Source: Monodelphis domestica
Lineage: Eukaryota; Chordata; Mammalia; Didelphimorphia; Didelphidae
DNA length: 64,000 nt
Direction of reading: 5' to 3'
Assembly (NCBI RefSeq): GCF_027887165.1
Contig: NC_077232.1
Coordinates: 79,373,483 to 79,437,482 of the forward strand
The translations under genes and the position numbers were made by a program. The notes under the pieces were generated by a model. That model searched no databases, was not told the origin of the DNA, and saw nothing but the letters and a program-made list of their open reading frames with translations. Below are positions 24,110 to 35,684 of this stretch, piece after piece (positions within the stretch are counted from its first letter, which is position 1; each line of letters starts with the position of its first letter).

Positions 24110-25776
24110 GTTATCAGATCTCAAGTTGTTTTACGAAGCAGTTATCATTAAAACAATTTTATACTGTTTAAAGAATAGAGGTGGGCAATTAGGTGATGCA
24201 GTGGATGAAGTTTCATCTTCCTGAACTCAAATCTGACTCTAGACACTTACTAGCTGTGTGATGCTGGGCAAGTCGTTTATCCCCATTTGGCTTAGTTTCC
24301 TCATCTGTAAAATGAACTGGAGAAGGAAATAGCAAACCACTTCAGCATCTTTGCTAAGAAAACCTCAAATACGGTCATGGATAGTCAGAAACAACAGAAC
24401 AACAACAACAAGGAATAAAGAGGTGCTCAGTGGAATAAATTAAGTGCACAAACACAGAAGCAAATGAACGTGGTAGCATAATGTTCGATAAATCCAAAGA
24501 CTCCAGCTAGTGAGGGAAGGACTCACTATTGGATAAAAACTGGTGGGAACCTGGACAGCAGTCTTAAAGATATTAGGTCTTAGAGCAACACGTCATGCCA
24601 TACGCCAAGATAAACTCCAAAGGAGTGCATCACCTAGATAGAAAAGGTCCTGTGATAAACAGATTAGAGAAGCAAGGCAGAAATAACTTTTCTGTTCTAT
24701 GGATAAAAAGAGAGTTCATAACTAAATACACGGTGGAAAGGATCACACGGGATAAAATGGATAAATTCTTTTTGTTATGTCAAACTAAAAAGCTTTTGTA
24801 AAGTTAGGTGCGAAGCAGGCAAATGGGGAAAATATTGGCAGCAAGTTTCCCTTTATTGATTTTCTTTCCAAAATATATCAGAAATTGATTCAAGTTTATA
24901 AGACTGATCTGCTCTGCAATAGATAAATGGGCAAAGTATATGAGCAAGAAGATTTCAAAGAAGAAATCAGTCCATCAACTTTAGGGAAATGCTCTGAATC
25001 ACTAATAACAAAGAAATGCAAATTAAAGCAACTCTGAGGTTCTATCTCATACTCATTAGATTGGCAAAGATGACAAAAGAGGAGAGTGATATGTTAGAGG
25101 AACCAAGGGGGCAGGCACACTAGTATGATGTTGAGCGAGCTATGAATTGATGCAGCCATTCTGGAAAGCAATTTAGAGCTATACCCAGAAAGTCAGTAAA
25201 TGGTATATACCCTTTCACCCAATTATATTACCACTAGGTTATATCCCAAAGAGATCAAAGAGAGAGAGAAAGGTCCTCTATGTACAAAAATATTTATAGC
25301 AGCTCTTACTATAGTAGCCTAAAAGTGGAAATTAAGAGGGTGTCCTTTTATTGGGGAATGACTAAACAAATTATGGTATATGAATATAATGGAATATTAT
25401 TGTACTATAAGAAATTATAAAATGGATAGTTTCAGAGGAAATTGGAAAGACCTCTATTAACTACAACAGAGCAAATTGAGCAGAGCTAAGAGAATAATGG
25501 AGAAAAACAGCTTTGAAAGGCTTTCGAACTCTGATCAATGTAATTATAAACCACAAGACCAGAGGACTGAAGATGAAATAGGCCACTCACCAGAAGGGTG
25601 TTGAATTTAAAATGCAAAAGGAGACATATGCTTTGGGGCATGGTTGATGTGGGAAATTATTTTCCTGGGCTACACATATTTATGATGAAATTGTCAATTT
25701 TTGTTTTGTTTTTATTGTTGGGGAGGAGAGACAGATTATAAATGCATGTACAAATAAAAAAATTTATTACAAAAAG
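24110..25776 (+). mobile_element. L1 LINE, ORF2 C-terminus and 3' UTR
   Basis: Begins with LFYEAVIIKTILYC-like coding sequence. It continues with the L1 region containing AACTCCAAAGGAGTGCATC, GAAATGCAAATTAAAGCAAC, and the late TACCCAGAAAGTCAG ... CCACTAGGTTATATCCC stretch. It ends in an A-rich tail near 25755-25776 (AATAAAAAAATTTATTAC). It sits inside the RTE relic and is itself invaded by a Bov-B-tailed SINE at 24184-24411. The frame is broken. Confidence 0.82.
24184..24411 (+). repeat. tRNA-derived SINE with Bov-B-like tail (Mar1-like)
   Basis: Has GTGATGCAGTGGATGAAG, CTGGGCAAGTCGTTTA, and the tail GGAGAAGGAAATAGCAAACC ... CTTTGCTAAGAAAACCTC, ending AACAACAACAAG. The flanks GAATAGAGGTG (24173-24183) and GAATAAAGAGGTG (24412-24424) are an imperfect target duplication in the host L1. 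Confidence 0.82.
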
Positions 25777-27060
25777 ATTTACCAATAGACCCCACTCCAG
25801 TGGGGACCTATCTATGTATACTTGGTTTAATTTAGCTGCTTTTCCCATACTTATTTTCATTTGTACCATCTCCACTCTCACATGTAGCAAATCAATAACT
25901 TAAATTTGGGGGTTCTCGGGTCATCAAAAAGGAAAAGAGTTTATTATAGAAATCTTTGTAGATCTTTTTCACTTTTCATCAGTTTGTTGTCCTTTAAGCT
26001 TCATTCTCAAATACCCTTGGGATAATCTGGCTAGTTGTGTCCACTGCTGAATTTTCTGGAGATTTCTTTTTTGTCTTCCCCTACTTATCAGTGTTTTATG
26101 AAGCAATAATGTTCATAATATTCCACCATCCTTCTCTGTGAAATTGTACAAGTGAGCTTACATTTTAAACAGTGTTGTCAAACCTCCTTTGTTGGCAAAT
26201 GTTTGCTGGCTGAGGTGGTTTCTAGAGTCATTTGGTCTCTTTGTTGTGGCAATTGATTTGCATTGATTAAGTTCCTTAGTAAGTAGTAGTAGTCTGCACT
26301 GATGTATGTTCTTTTATTCATTCCTCATCTTTGATATCAACATTCCAATGATGTGTTGAAATATGTCAAGTTGGAATTGTTTGAGTTGTGCATGATATTT
26401 TCTCATTCTTACCCTTTGTTCTAATTTTTTAATGATTTTGATCTTTAATCTAATAAGTTGATGATATGGCTGCAAAAATGGTAGCCAGTCATTTCCCATC
26501 TTTTAAGGTAACAGTTTCATTTTTTGTAATGTTATTTGGTGCTCATCATGTTCAGTGCCTCTCAATTCTTTCTTGAAGACACATTCCTGATATATAGGCA
26601 AGAGACTTTTTCAAGTCTCTCCTCTCTCACTCAGGAATCCAATATATTTTTCATTATCCTCCCCTATTGACCTTACCTTTGAAGTCACTGAGTATTCAAC
26701 TGTATCTTGATTTAATTTGAAGAGTTTATCCAGTTCTTTACAGGATTCCTTTACCCCCTTATCCTCTGCCCTAGATCTTGGCTTGCAAGTTATTATTAAC
26801 TTCAGAATGGTCTTTTTGTAAATACTTATCATGAACACTGCAGTATGAGGCATCTGAGTGTCCCATGAAAGGGCAATGGTTCTTGTGGGCTGTGGACACA
26901 CGAACAAGTCAATTCTTGCCCCTTCTTTCTTTGCTACTCTAAGGAGGACCTGTGAGCCACTCTTCCATTCCTTTTATCTTCTGGTTTCATGTATGGCAGG
27001 AAGGTCAAAGTGGACATGATCCATTTTCTCCAGTAATATGTCATCTCATTAGTCACCAGA
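25777..27060 (-). mobile_element. RTE-clade LINE, endonuclease to RT start (relic)
   Basis: On the - strand, KPRSRAEDKGVKESCKELDK and SIGEDNEKYIGFLSERGE (26790-26615) match the RTE apurinic-endonuclease region (A-P-T-S-K-A-E-D-E..., ...GEDNEKYIG...ERGE). QMKISMGKAAKLNQVYID (25860-25807) matches the start of the RTE RT domain (MKNGKAAGPD...). Frames are interrupted. Together with 22615-24060 this makes one - strand RTE element about 2.7 kb long once insertions are removed. It is the oldest layer of this complex. Confidence 0.72.
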
Positions 27061-27118
27061 CAAAGATCTCACTTTCAAGAAAGAAACAGCTAAGTGAATG
27101 CTTTTAGATGGTCTAAAC

Positions 27119-27298
27119 CAAGGTTTCTCCACTTTTTAATGTGTGTCAGAGACCTCTTGGGCAGTCTGGTGAAGCCTGGAGACCTCTTCCTGAGGGCATA
27201 CGGTAAAATACATGGGATTACAAAGGAAACCAATTATACTGAAATACAAAGTTATAAAATTTTTGAAAAATTCATGAACTGTCGGCTAAGAACTCCTG
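27119..27298. mobile_element. hAT-type MITE with 8-bp target duplication
   Basis: A 180-bp element between GTCTAAAC (27111-27118) and GTCTAAAT (27299-27306), a 7/8 target duplication. The left end CAAGGTTTCTCCACTTT pairs imperfectly with the reverse complement of the right end, CAGGAGTTCTTAGCC. The inside has CCTCTTGGGCAGTCTGGTGA and CCAATTATACTGAAATACAA. The same family is seen at 11318, 16008 and 43032. Confidence 0.78.
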
Positions 27299-27395
27299 GT
27301 CTAAATACTGTAATTCTTAGTGCCCATTGTCAGCTTTTTCCTACTGTTTCAGCACAACAACAGCCAACTGAAAGCCACTGTGGATTTTTTTCATG

Positions 27396-27408
27396 GTTGC
27401 CATGGCAA
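27396..27408. promoter_or_regulatory. RFX X-box-like palindrome
   Basis: GTTGCCATGGCAA is one base short of the ideal symmetric RFX X-box (GTTGCCATGGCAAC). It lies in a 220-bp stretch of intron 2 with no repeat signature. Function is not shown. Confidence 0.35.
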
Positions 27409-27686
27409 AATAATTTTTCACCAAGTGGCAGTCTATCCAGGATAAACTTTGACACTTAAATTGGCTGTCCAGTTATTTTTATTTATTATGATTTATGTGA
27501 TTATCCTTGTGCACCTGAGAGGTGTGATGTAATGTTCAGAGAGCTAGCTCTCCAGGAAGTCTTGCGTTCAAGTCCTCTTCTGACATATACTGTGTATGAT
27601 CCTGGGGAAGTCACTTCACCAGGTCAGTGTGGTCAAAATCAAATGGAAATGGGGACCACTAATCCATACACATATTGTCTTAGTTT

Positions 27687-27894
27687 AAAAAATTTTTAAT
27701 TTAATTTAATTTAATTTTTGGTTACAATACTCACTTTATTTCCCTCCCTTCCCTCCACCCACCCTTCCCGTAGCCGACGCACAATTTCATTGGGTATTAC
27801 TTGTGTCCTTGATCAGAACCTGTTTCCATGTTGTTGATGTTTGCACTAGGATGTTCATTTAGAGTCTACCTCCCTAACCACATCCCTTCGACCC
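27687..27894 (-). mobile_element. Short LINE 3' end, reverse orientation
   Basis: Flanked by TTGTCTTAGTTT at 27675-27686 and 27895-27906, a perfect 12-bp target duplication. The content (CCCTTCCCGTAGCCGACGC, TTGGGTATTACTTGTGTCC, TGTTCATTTAGAGTCT) matches the insertion at 58618-58841, so both are 5'-truncated copies of one LINE family, probably marsupial L1. Confidence 0.72.
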
Positions 27895-28089
27895 TTGTCT
27901 TAGTTTTAAAATGCAATATTATGTGTTTTATTTTTTTGTTAACAATTTCCCAATTATATTTAATCTGTTTTAGGTCTACTTAGAAGTATTGTGAGAGTGT
28001 TAACAAAAGAATAAAAATAGAATAAAACATATAATATCATCTCTGCTTTAAGACCGAAAGTTGCAGAGAGATGCTGACCATTCTTGGTT

Positions 28090-28304
28090 GAGAGAGTTCC
28101 TACATTTCCGAGTTCCCTAGGCCAATGAAACTCCTAGTACAGCAACCACACACCAGTTTGTCCCCCATTATCCCCTATGGCTGGAATGCTCTTTCTCCTC
28201 TTTTCTGTTTTGTGAATTCCTCAACTTCCTTCAAGTCTCAGACTTCATCTTTCCCATTCCCTCTAGCTGCTAGTGCCTTCTGCTATAACGTTACCTCTCA
28301 TTTG

Positions 28305-28335
<31 letters not shown>

Positions 28336-28650
28336 TTCTTTTTCTCTTCTCTCCTCTCTCTCTCTCTTTCTCTTTTCTCTCTTTCTTTTTCTCTTCTCTC
28401 TCTTTTCTTTCTCTCCCCTTTGACTTTTTCTCTTTGCTCTCTTTCTCTCCATATATAATATAAATATATATATATATGTATACATATGCACACACATGTA
28501 TGTGTAGCTATAGTTTGTTCCCAGTTATTTTCTTTGGAATATAAGTTCCTTGAGGGCTGGGATTGTTATACTTTACTCTGTATACTTAATGTCTAGCCCA
28601 GAGCCCTATTCAAAGTCGTTACTTAATAAATGTTTACTAAATTCTTATGA
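28090..28650 (+). repeat. L2-like LINE 3' end split by CT and AT microsatellites
   Basis: The left part reads TATGGCTGGAATGCTCTTTC and CTTCAAGTCTCAGACTTCAT. The right part reads TAAGTTCCTTGAGGGCTGGG and GTTACTTAATAAATGTTTAC, the L2 3' terminus. Between them are a pure pyrimidine run (28305-28431) and an AT/CA run (28451-28500) that grew inside the old repeat. Confidence 0.65.
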
Positions 28651-29016
28651 ATTGGCCATTTATATTCTTTTTGAAGACCTTCTTGCCTCATGGGGCTTCT
28701 GTACTTGGAGTCAAAAGACCCAACTAGGAATCCTGGTTTTTCTACTTGGATGTATGACTGTGGGCAAGTCACCTTCTGTCTTTGGGCTTCAGCTTCCTCA
28801 TTTGAAAAATGAAGGGATTGGGCTAGATGCTCTCTAAGGGCTCTAACATTCTGTGATTCTATGATTCCTGCCTTCCAGGGTCTTAAAGTCTGATGGGATG
28901 GGACGGGGTGGGGTGGGGAGAGGAGTCTGGTTTTGAAGTTCTCTTGAGATAATAGGAGAGGCCTTTGGAAAGCATGAATCTCTGCATAGGTGAAGGGGTT
29001 AATATAATGGGTCTGA

Positions 29017-29215
29017 GGGGGCAGATGGGTAGCTCAGTGGATAGAGAGCCAAGCCTAGAGAAGGAAGGTCGTGGGTTCAAATCTGGCCTCAGACACTTCC
29101 CAGCTGTGTGATCCTGGGCAAGTTACTCCACTCACATTGCCTAGCCCTTCCTGCTCTTCTACCTTGGGACCAATATACAGTATTGATTCTAAGATGGAAG
29201 GTGAGGGTTTAAAAA
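29017..29215 (+). repeat. tRNA-derived marsupial SINE, perfect 16-bp duplication
   Basis: A full-length copy from GGGGCAGATGGGTAGCTCAG to GAAGGTGAGGGTTTAAAAAA. It is flanked by AATATAATGGGTCTGA at 29001-29016 and 29216-29231 with no mismatch. It lies 84 bp upstream of NICOL1 exon 3, between branch-point territory and older intron sequence, and is one of the younger SINEs in the window. Confidence 0.9.
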
Positions 29216-29299
29216 AATATAATGGGTCTGAAGTGCTTCCCTTTTGCCCTCATTTCACAGACAGGCATTAAAATGCTCGATTCTCTGCTTCTTTTGCAG

Positions 29300-29365
29300 A
29301 CAGAGACACTCCTCCTACAGGCGGAAAGAAGAGCCCTGTGCGAATGCTGGCCCGCTGTGTCCTAG
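29300..29365 (+). CDS. NICOL1: NICOL1 coding exon 3 and stop
   Basis: Encodes residues 74-94 and the TAG stop: TETLLLQAERRALCECWPAVS. Human C4orf48 ends TETLLLQAERRALCACWPAGR as I recall, so the match is clear. Cys87 and Cys89 complete the four-cysteine set of the mature protein. The acceptor is CTTCTTTTGCAG|ACAGAG, with a strong pyrimidine tract. The protein is 94 residues, against about 95 in human. The gene spans about 19 kb here for under 300 coding bases, through intron growth by repeats. Confidence 0.94.
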   Translation, partial: TETLLLQAERRALCECWPAVS

Positions 29366-29750
29366 GCCAACTCCAGCGTTCCCATTTCACCCTGCAGTTC
29401 AGAAAAACTGCAGGAAACTTTGGCTCAAGATGTAAGCATCTGAACTGCCCCAGAAGGAAAGGGGTCGTTCCTCCTCCTCCCTCCAGAGCACATCTCCCCC
29501 GCTTCTGCCTGCATCACCTCAGCTGTGGCCCCTGCACTGTGAACACTTGTGTCTGTGGCCTAGAGAGCAGGGCTCCTGACACAAAGAGAGTTTGTCTTCT
29601 GTCCCCCCCCCCCCCCATTCCTCTCCTGGGCCTTGTCTCCCATCCATACTAAGGTGCTACGGAATCAATGGCAAGAAGAGCTTCAGAAAGCTGTGAACAC
29701 CAAGGAGTGCTTCAGTTCAATTCAATAAACATTTTGCCCTTTCATCTTCT
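29366..29750 (+). terminator. NICOL1: NICOL1 3' UTR and poly(A) signal
   Basis: The only AATAAA downstream of the stop at a plausible distance is at 29724-29729 (TTCAATTCAATAAACATT), placing cleavage near 29745, with GT/T-rich sequence after it (CCTAGTTTTGAGTTTCTCC). The 3' UTR would be about 380 nt. It carries a 14-base C run (29603-29616). A CT-rich tract starts about 25 bp past the predicted cleavage site. Confidence 0.75.
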
Positions 29751-29774
29751 CGCTTCCTAGTTTTGAGTTTCTCC

Positions 29775-30185
29775 ACCTCTTTTCCTTCTCTCTCTCTCCG
29801 TCTCTCTCTGTCTCTGTCTCTGTTGTTCTCTCTGTCTCTGTGTCTCTTTCCCTCTCCCTCCCTCCTTCCCTTTCTCTCTCTCTGTCTCCTCTCTTTCTCC
29901 GTCTGTCTCTCTTTCTCTCTGTCTCTTTGTCTCTGTCTCTGTTTCCCTGTCTGTGTGTCTGTCTCTCCCTCTCCCTCTCTTCCCCCTCTCTCTGTCTCTG
30001 TCTCTCCCTCTCTCTGTGTCTCTTTGTCGCTGTCTCTCTATCTCTGTCTCCCTTTCTGTCTGTGGGTCTCTCTCCCTCTCCCTCTTCCCTCCCTCCCTCT
30101 CTCTCCTGCCCCTTTCTCCCTCTCTTCTTCCTTCCTTTCTCTTCTCTCTCATTTCTCTTTTTCTTCTCTGCCTCCTCCTCTTCCC
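29775..30185. repeat. CT-rich low-complexity tract after NICOL1
   Basis: About 410 nt of CTCTCTGTCTCT-type sequence, almost free of A on the + strand, with scattered G. It starts right after the NICOL1 poly(A) region. Open frames of 93-158 codons on both strands are compositional artefacts. Confidence 0.92.
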
Positions 30186-30439
30186 ATGGCCTTCTCCACT
30201 CCCATGTCTTCTTCTGGGGTCACCTCCATGTTGAGTTGATTCTCAGCTCTCTGCCTTGAGCTCTCGCTAGCCCTGTTGGGCATGTGCATTTGGCTTTTCC
30301 AACCATCTCAAGCTCAATGTGTCCCAAACTGAACTCATCCTCTGTAAAGTGGGGAGAGTAATACTTGCACTACCTACCTCACAGATCTGTCCTAGGGAAA
30401 GTGCTTTGAAAAACCTAAAAGCACTGAAGAATTGTGAGT

Positions 30440-31375
30440 GGCTTTATATGTGAGTTATTATTTTTCCCAGTTTCTTCCCAACTTCCCTTGTCCTATTGGT
30501 TCCACTGGCCTTCCAGCCATCCAGGTTTGCATCCCCCTCTCTCTCCCTACTCCCTTTCTCCCATCTAGTCAGTTGCCAAGTCCTGTTAATTCCACTTCCC
30601 CAACTATTCTTGCATCTTGAACCCCACTCTCTTCCCTCTGCTCGCCCTGACCTCTATCCTAGTGCAGACCCTTACTACTTCAAACAGAACTCCTGGAATA
30701 GACTCCTAATTGGTTTCTCCACCTATAGCTCTCCTTTCTCAAAACTATTCATGAAATAGCTACCAAATTAATTTTCCTAAGTATAGTTATGATCAGGACA
30801 CGCCCTCACTGAAAAACCTTCAGTGGCTACCCATTATCTGCAGAATAAAATGGAAATGCCTGAATTTGCAGATTCAATACTGCCCAATTTGGTTCTAACT
30901 TCTCTTTGCAATATTTAATTCTGTGCCCCTCACTGAGCAAAGCTAAATTGGACTCTCTATTGCCCTGCCTATTCCAGTCTTGTCCCATACTCTCCTGCCA
31001 CCATGAGTTCATGCAGGCTGTCCTTGGGAGCACCTGGAACCTATTTCCTCTTTATTTCTGCTAGGTAGAGTTGAGGGCTCAGTTCAGGTGCCATTTCCTC
31101 TGGGAAGTCCTCTCGGATCCTTTCCCCTCTACTCCATGTTTTTTGCTCCTTAGACTTTCTCATACTACTTTGGATCTCTCTTTTGCTTCTGTCTCACCCT
31201 CCCTTGTAAAAGACTTATCTGTGTTTGCCTTATCACCCCCCCAGTAGATTGTAAGCCCCTTGAGGGCAGGGGCTGGATCATTTGTCATCTTTGTACCCCC
31301 AGTTCTGAACCCCAGGCCTGGAACATAGTAAATGTGAATAATAAATGTTTGTTGAATTGAATGGAATCGAGTGTG
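30440..31375 (+). repeat. L2 LINE 3' region
   Basis: Contains the typical order of the L2 3' part: CCTTCAGTGGCTACCCATT, GCAGAATAAAATGGAAATG, TTTCCTCTGGGAAGTCCTC and TTGTAAGCCCCTTGAGGGCA, ending GAATAATAAATGTTTGTTGA. Decayed, no long frame. Confidence 0.75.
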
Positions 31376-31435
31376 TTAATGACTGACAAAGGCATCAGGT
31401 GTGACCTCTCCCAAGGGTGCTTGCATTTTATCCCC

Positions 31436-31633
31436 CCTTTTAAACCCTTATTCTCTATCTTAGAATCTCTACAGAATATCAATTCCAAGTCAGAAGAGTG
31501 GTAAGGGCTAGGCAATGAGGGTTAAGTAACTTGCCCAGCACCACATGACTAAAGTGTTTGAGGTCAGATTTGAACCTGAGACCTTCCATCTCCAAGCCTG
31601 GCTCTCAATCCACTGAGCCACCCAACTGTCCCC
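31436..31633 (-). repeat. tRNA-derived marsupial SINE, RTE-like tail
   Basis: A - strand copy: AAACCCTTATTCTCTATCTT, ATATCAATTCCAAGTCAGAA, GTAAGGGCTAGGCAATGAGG, then head complement GAGCCACCCAACTGTCCC. Confidence 0.82.
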
Positions 31634-34600
31634 TGAATCATTCTTTTAATGTTGAGAGGCAACCAGGTTAGAATACAGGAAGATCTGAAATCAGATCCCT
31701 CCCCAAGCATTTACTTGCTGTGTGATCTTATAATCCTTCTCACCTTTAGTTTCCTCATCTGTAAAATGGGGGTAATAATAGCAGCTCTTTTCTGGGGTTG
31801 TCATGAGGCTCAAACACATAAAGCACTTTGCCTTCCTTAAAGCCCTATAGAAATGCTGGCTCTTACCCCTTCAGGCACTACATCAGGCAAGGAGGAAGGG
31901 ATGACAAAGAAATGGCATGTCAGAGCTGACGTTCTATGCTTAGGACCTGGAACAGAGGATGTTAGAGTTGGAAGGGACCTTAGAACTCTGAAGGATCATA
32001 GATTTAGAGTTAGATATGACCTTGGAAGTTATTTAAGCCAGTCCTTTTATTTTTACAAATGTGGAAACTGAGGCCCAGATCAATTAAGAGCCTGCCCAGT
32101 GGCATACAGGTTGCCTGTGTCAGCATCAGGATTTAGGTCTCAGAACAAAGAGGATTCGTATTGGAAGGGACCTTAGAAAATCCAGTCAAATGAGTTACTA
32201 TTTTCAAAATGCTATGCAAGCCTCCTATGAAACTCTGAGGCATCTTGGAGCCTGATTGAGAGCTGGAGGAACAAGAGGGAACATCTCCTGCTCGGCTTCC
32301 CCCAGGGGGTCAGTGTTGGACCAAGGACTGTAACTCAGGCTTCCTCTCTTCTTGTTGAGATCACACTGGTTTAGGGCGGGCAAGTGGGCAAGGGCCAGCT
32401 TTTTGATTCAAGCTGGAAGGGACCTTAGAAGTCATCTCCAACCTTCTTGTATGAAGACACTCCCCATCAGAGGCTTTTAGTGACTTACCCAAGGTAAGCT
32501 GGCTAGAAAGAGCTGGGCTTCCCAACTTCCCTTCTCATTGGAACAGGAGTGAACCTGGGCCAGCTCCCATGTTGATGGCCTTGAATATTGTATTAGTTTC
32601 CAGCTGGTTCTCCCCCCCGCCAAATATCATGCCCACCCTTCATTTCTTGTCCCCAGCCCTAGAGAGAAAGTCAAATTTCTTTTTGACTCCTGACTTTTCC
32701 AGCTCAAAATGTGGCCGGTTCTGTCAACTCTGGCTAAGGAATTTTCCACGCCTTCTCCTTGGAACATTGATCCTGGATAAGCAAAGGTTCATGCTGTGAA
32801 AACAGCCTGGGATTTGGAGTCACAAAGCCTGGTTTCTAACCCAGCTTCTGCCAACTGATGATATCTGACCTTGGCAAATCCCTCTCCCTCTCAGGATATC
32901 ACTTTCTTCCTTTGGACAACGAAAGAGTTGGAAACTGGCTGCTCTCAGCGGGCCCTTCTGGCTTTGACATTCTACATTCAGTATAATCTGGACTTTGAAT
33001 ACTTCTTTTTGGGGAGCTCAAAGTGTGGGGCCAACAGAGGAGGAGCAGGCGTGGGGCTTGTCCTTAGGAAGTTCAGCCTGGTTGGGGAGATGGGCCGTAC
33101 CTGCCTGGAACCATGAGGGAACAAGAAGAAACCAAAACCAGAACAGAGACAATCCCTCCAAACAATCAGGTCCAGAAGACTCAGAGACAAGGGAGGGAAG
33201 GAGGGAAGGGGGAGATCAGGATGGCCTGGGGTGGTTAAGGAAGACTTTCTGGGAAAGGCAGGACTAGAATTTGGCTTTAAAAGCTGGGTATGCCTTTCCT
33301 GGAGGGAAGAGCTGGGTTTTGTACTTTCTGCTGTAGAAATGGGACTTGTTATCATTGTTCCTGCTCAGGGGAAGGAGGCAGGACTCACAGAGACCCATCA
33401 AGGTTCTGTCTGCCTCTGAGGTAGCAAAGGGCTTGAAGTTTTCTGTCCGGAAGAGCAGATGCCTGCTGGCCATCTCTAAATTTTTTTCTCTGAGCCCAGC
33501 TAGGCAGGGATGCCGGGCTCTCAGGAAGCTCAGTTTATCCCCAGCCCTTCTCCTTTATGAAGGTCCTTTGGGGCACATTCTTTAGCTAAAAGAGCAGTTA
33601 TTGGCCCAGACTCATTTACTTGGAATCCTAAGATCATTCTGTAGTCGAGAAGCAGGTTAAAAGTCTCCCCACTTACAAATTACAGAGGGGACCCCCTCTC
33701 CCAATTAGTCTCCATGGGCTCTCTGAAAAAGACACTGGCACAGTCATATATCTAGAATGCCTTCCTTTTCTAAATGGTACATCACTAAAGAACCAGCTCA
33801 AATACCACCTCCGCTAGGAAGGCTTCTTTGATGCCCCCCACCTCCAGCCAGCAGTGTTTTTCGAAGACCTAATACACTCAGTTTGTACCCTTCTTAGGAC
33901 ACAGGTTCCAAAGAGGCATTGAGTTGGCTAGGGTGCTGGGAATGAAATCAGGAAGACTTGAGTTCAAATCTTGCCTCATATGCTTGCTAGTTGTGTAACC
34001 TTGAGCAAGTTGCTTGACTTCTTTCTGCCTCAGTTTTCCTCAGCTGTAAACTATTGATATTAAATAGTAATGATATTAAATAGTACCCTCCAGAGTTGTT
34101 GTGAGGATAAAAATGAGATAATACTTGTGAAGGGCTTAACCTGGGATAATAGATACTTAATAAATGCTTTTTCTTCTCCCTCCTGCTCCTCAGATCAAGT
34201 CAATGGGGCCAAGCAAAAGTTTGGACACATAGCTGTGTATAAGAAACACCCATCTGAATTCAGGAAAGGATTGCTGATTGAAGGGAATTGGAGTCATCTC
34301 ACCCCAAGAATCATGAAGCATTTCCAGGACTTTGGTTTTCTCCCTTACCTGAGTTGAATAAGGTTATCATAAATTGCCTTTGGACTCAAAAGACTTGGGT
34401 TCAAATTTTGGCTAAGTATGTGAATCTATGGGATAATACACATTACCTATTATGACTTGGTTTTCCCATCTATAAAATGGGCATTCCAAAGCTACCTGTA
34501 TCACAGGGTTATTGTGAGGAAAGTTAAGTGCTCTGTAAACCTTAAAGTACAATAGAAATGGGAACTCTTGGCTTTGTTGGACCTACAATTGTTTTCCACC

Positions 34601-35684
34601 TCAGTAAGTGGAAAGGTGAGGGAGGGCAAGAAAGAATTTGGATTATAAAATGTCAGAAAATGAATGTTAAAAACAGATCAAGGAGAGATAATTTAAGGAT
34701 TATTAGACTACTTAACTGTGATTTTTTAAAAATAGCCTAGACATCACATTTAAAGAAATTATCAAGGAAAACTGACATGGTATCCTAGAGCTAGAGAGTA
34801 ACATAGAAATTGAAAGAATCCACCAATTATCTCCTGAAAGAGATTCCAAAAATGAAAACTCCTAGGAATAATACAGCCAAATTCCAGGACTTCCAGGTCA
34901 AAGAGAAAATATTGCAAATATCAAAAAAGAAACAATTTAATATCATGAAGCCACAGTCAGAATAACACAAGATTTAGAAGCTTCTTCTAAGAAGCTTCTT
35001 AACCTTCTGTTAAAGGAGAAGAGGGTTTGAAATATGATATACTGAAGGCTAAAGAAGTTAGGATTACAATCAAGAATCACTTACCCAACAAAACTGAATA
35101 TAATCCTTAAATGGAAAAATGGATATTTAATGAAATAGATAAATTTCAAGCATTCTTGATGAAAAGATCAGAACTGAATACAAATTTGACTTCCAAATAT
35201 GAAACTCAAGAGAAGCATAAAAAGGTAAGCAGGAAAGAGATCACAAATGATTCAATAAGGTTAAATCATTTACATTATTACATGGGAAGATGGTACTTGT
35301 AACTCCTAAGAACTTTATCATTATTAGGGCAATTAGAAGGACATGTGTGAATCAAATATAATGGAATGATACAAAAACATAAAATTAAAGGTTGATAAAG
35401 GGGGATGCACTAGAGAAGAGGGAAAGGAGAGGTTGAATGGGGGTAGATTGTTTCACATAAAAGGTTTCAAAGAGCTTTTACAGTAGAGGAGAATATGAGG
35501 GATGGAGGTGGGTATTGAACCTTATTCTCATAAGAATTGGCCCAGAGAGGCAATAACATAAACATTCGGGTATAGAAATCTATCTTACTCTACAGGATAG
35601 TAGGAGGGGAGGAAAATAAAAGAATGGAGAGACTGATAGAAGGGAGAGTGGATTGGGGAGATGGTGATCAGAAGGAAAGCAATC

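Larger units (their letters stand above)
19236..29299 (+). other. NICOL1: NICOL1 intron 2
   Basis: A phase 0 intron of 10.1 kb, GTGAGT at the donor and CTTCTTTTGCAG at the acceptor. It contains MIR-like pieces near 19320-19520 (+), 19560-19860 (-), 20000-20330 (-), 20380-20580 (-), 22145-22375 (-) and 22390-22600 (+). It also holds the L1/hAT complex (20600-22120), the RTE/L1/SINE complex (22615-27060), a hAT MITE (27119-27298), a short L1-type 3' end (27687-27894), an L2 3' end split by microsatellites (28090-28650), and a SINE (29017-29215). The stretch 27300-27520 has no repeat signature and includes an RFX-type palindrome. Confidence 0.85.

Noticed and set aside
24079-25903. ATAACTTAA on both sides of the L1 at 24.1-25.8 kb as a target duplication
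   Set aside because: RTE sequence lies between the L1 ends and these words, so they cannot flank the insertion; likely chance.
29757-30259. 131-158 codon frames over the CT-rich tract
   Set aside because: Low-complexity artefact downstream of the NICOL1 poly(A) site.
32978-33355. 125-codon - strand frame
   Set aside because: Overlaps L2-like text (GAAGACTTTCTGGGAAAGG); no domain recognised and Pro/Ser/Leu-rich.
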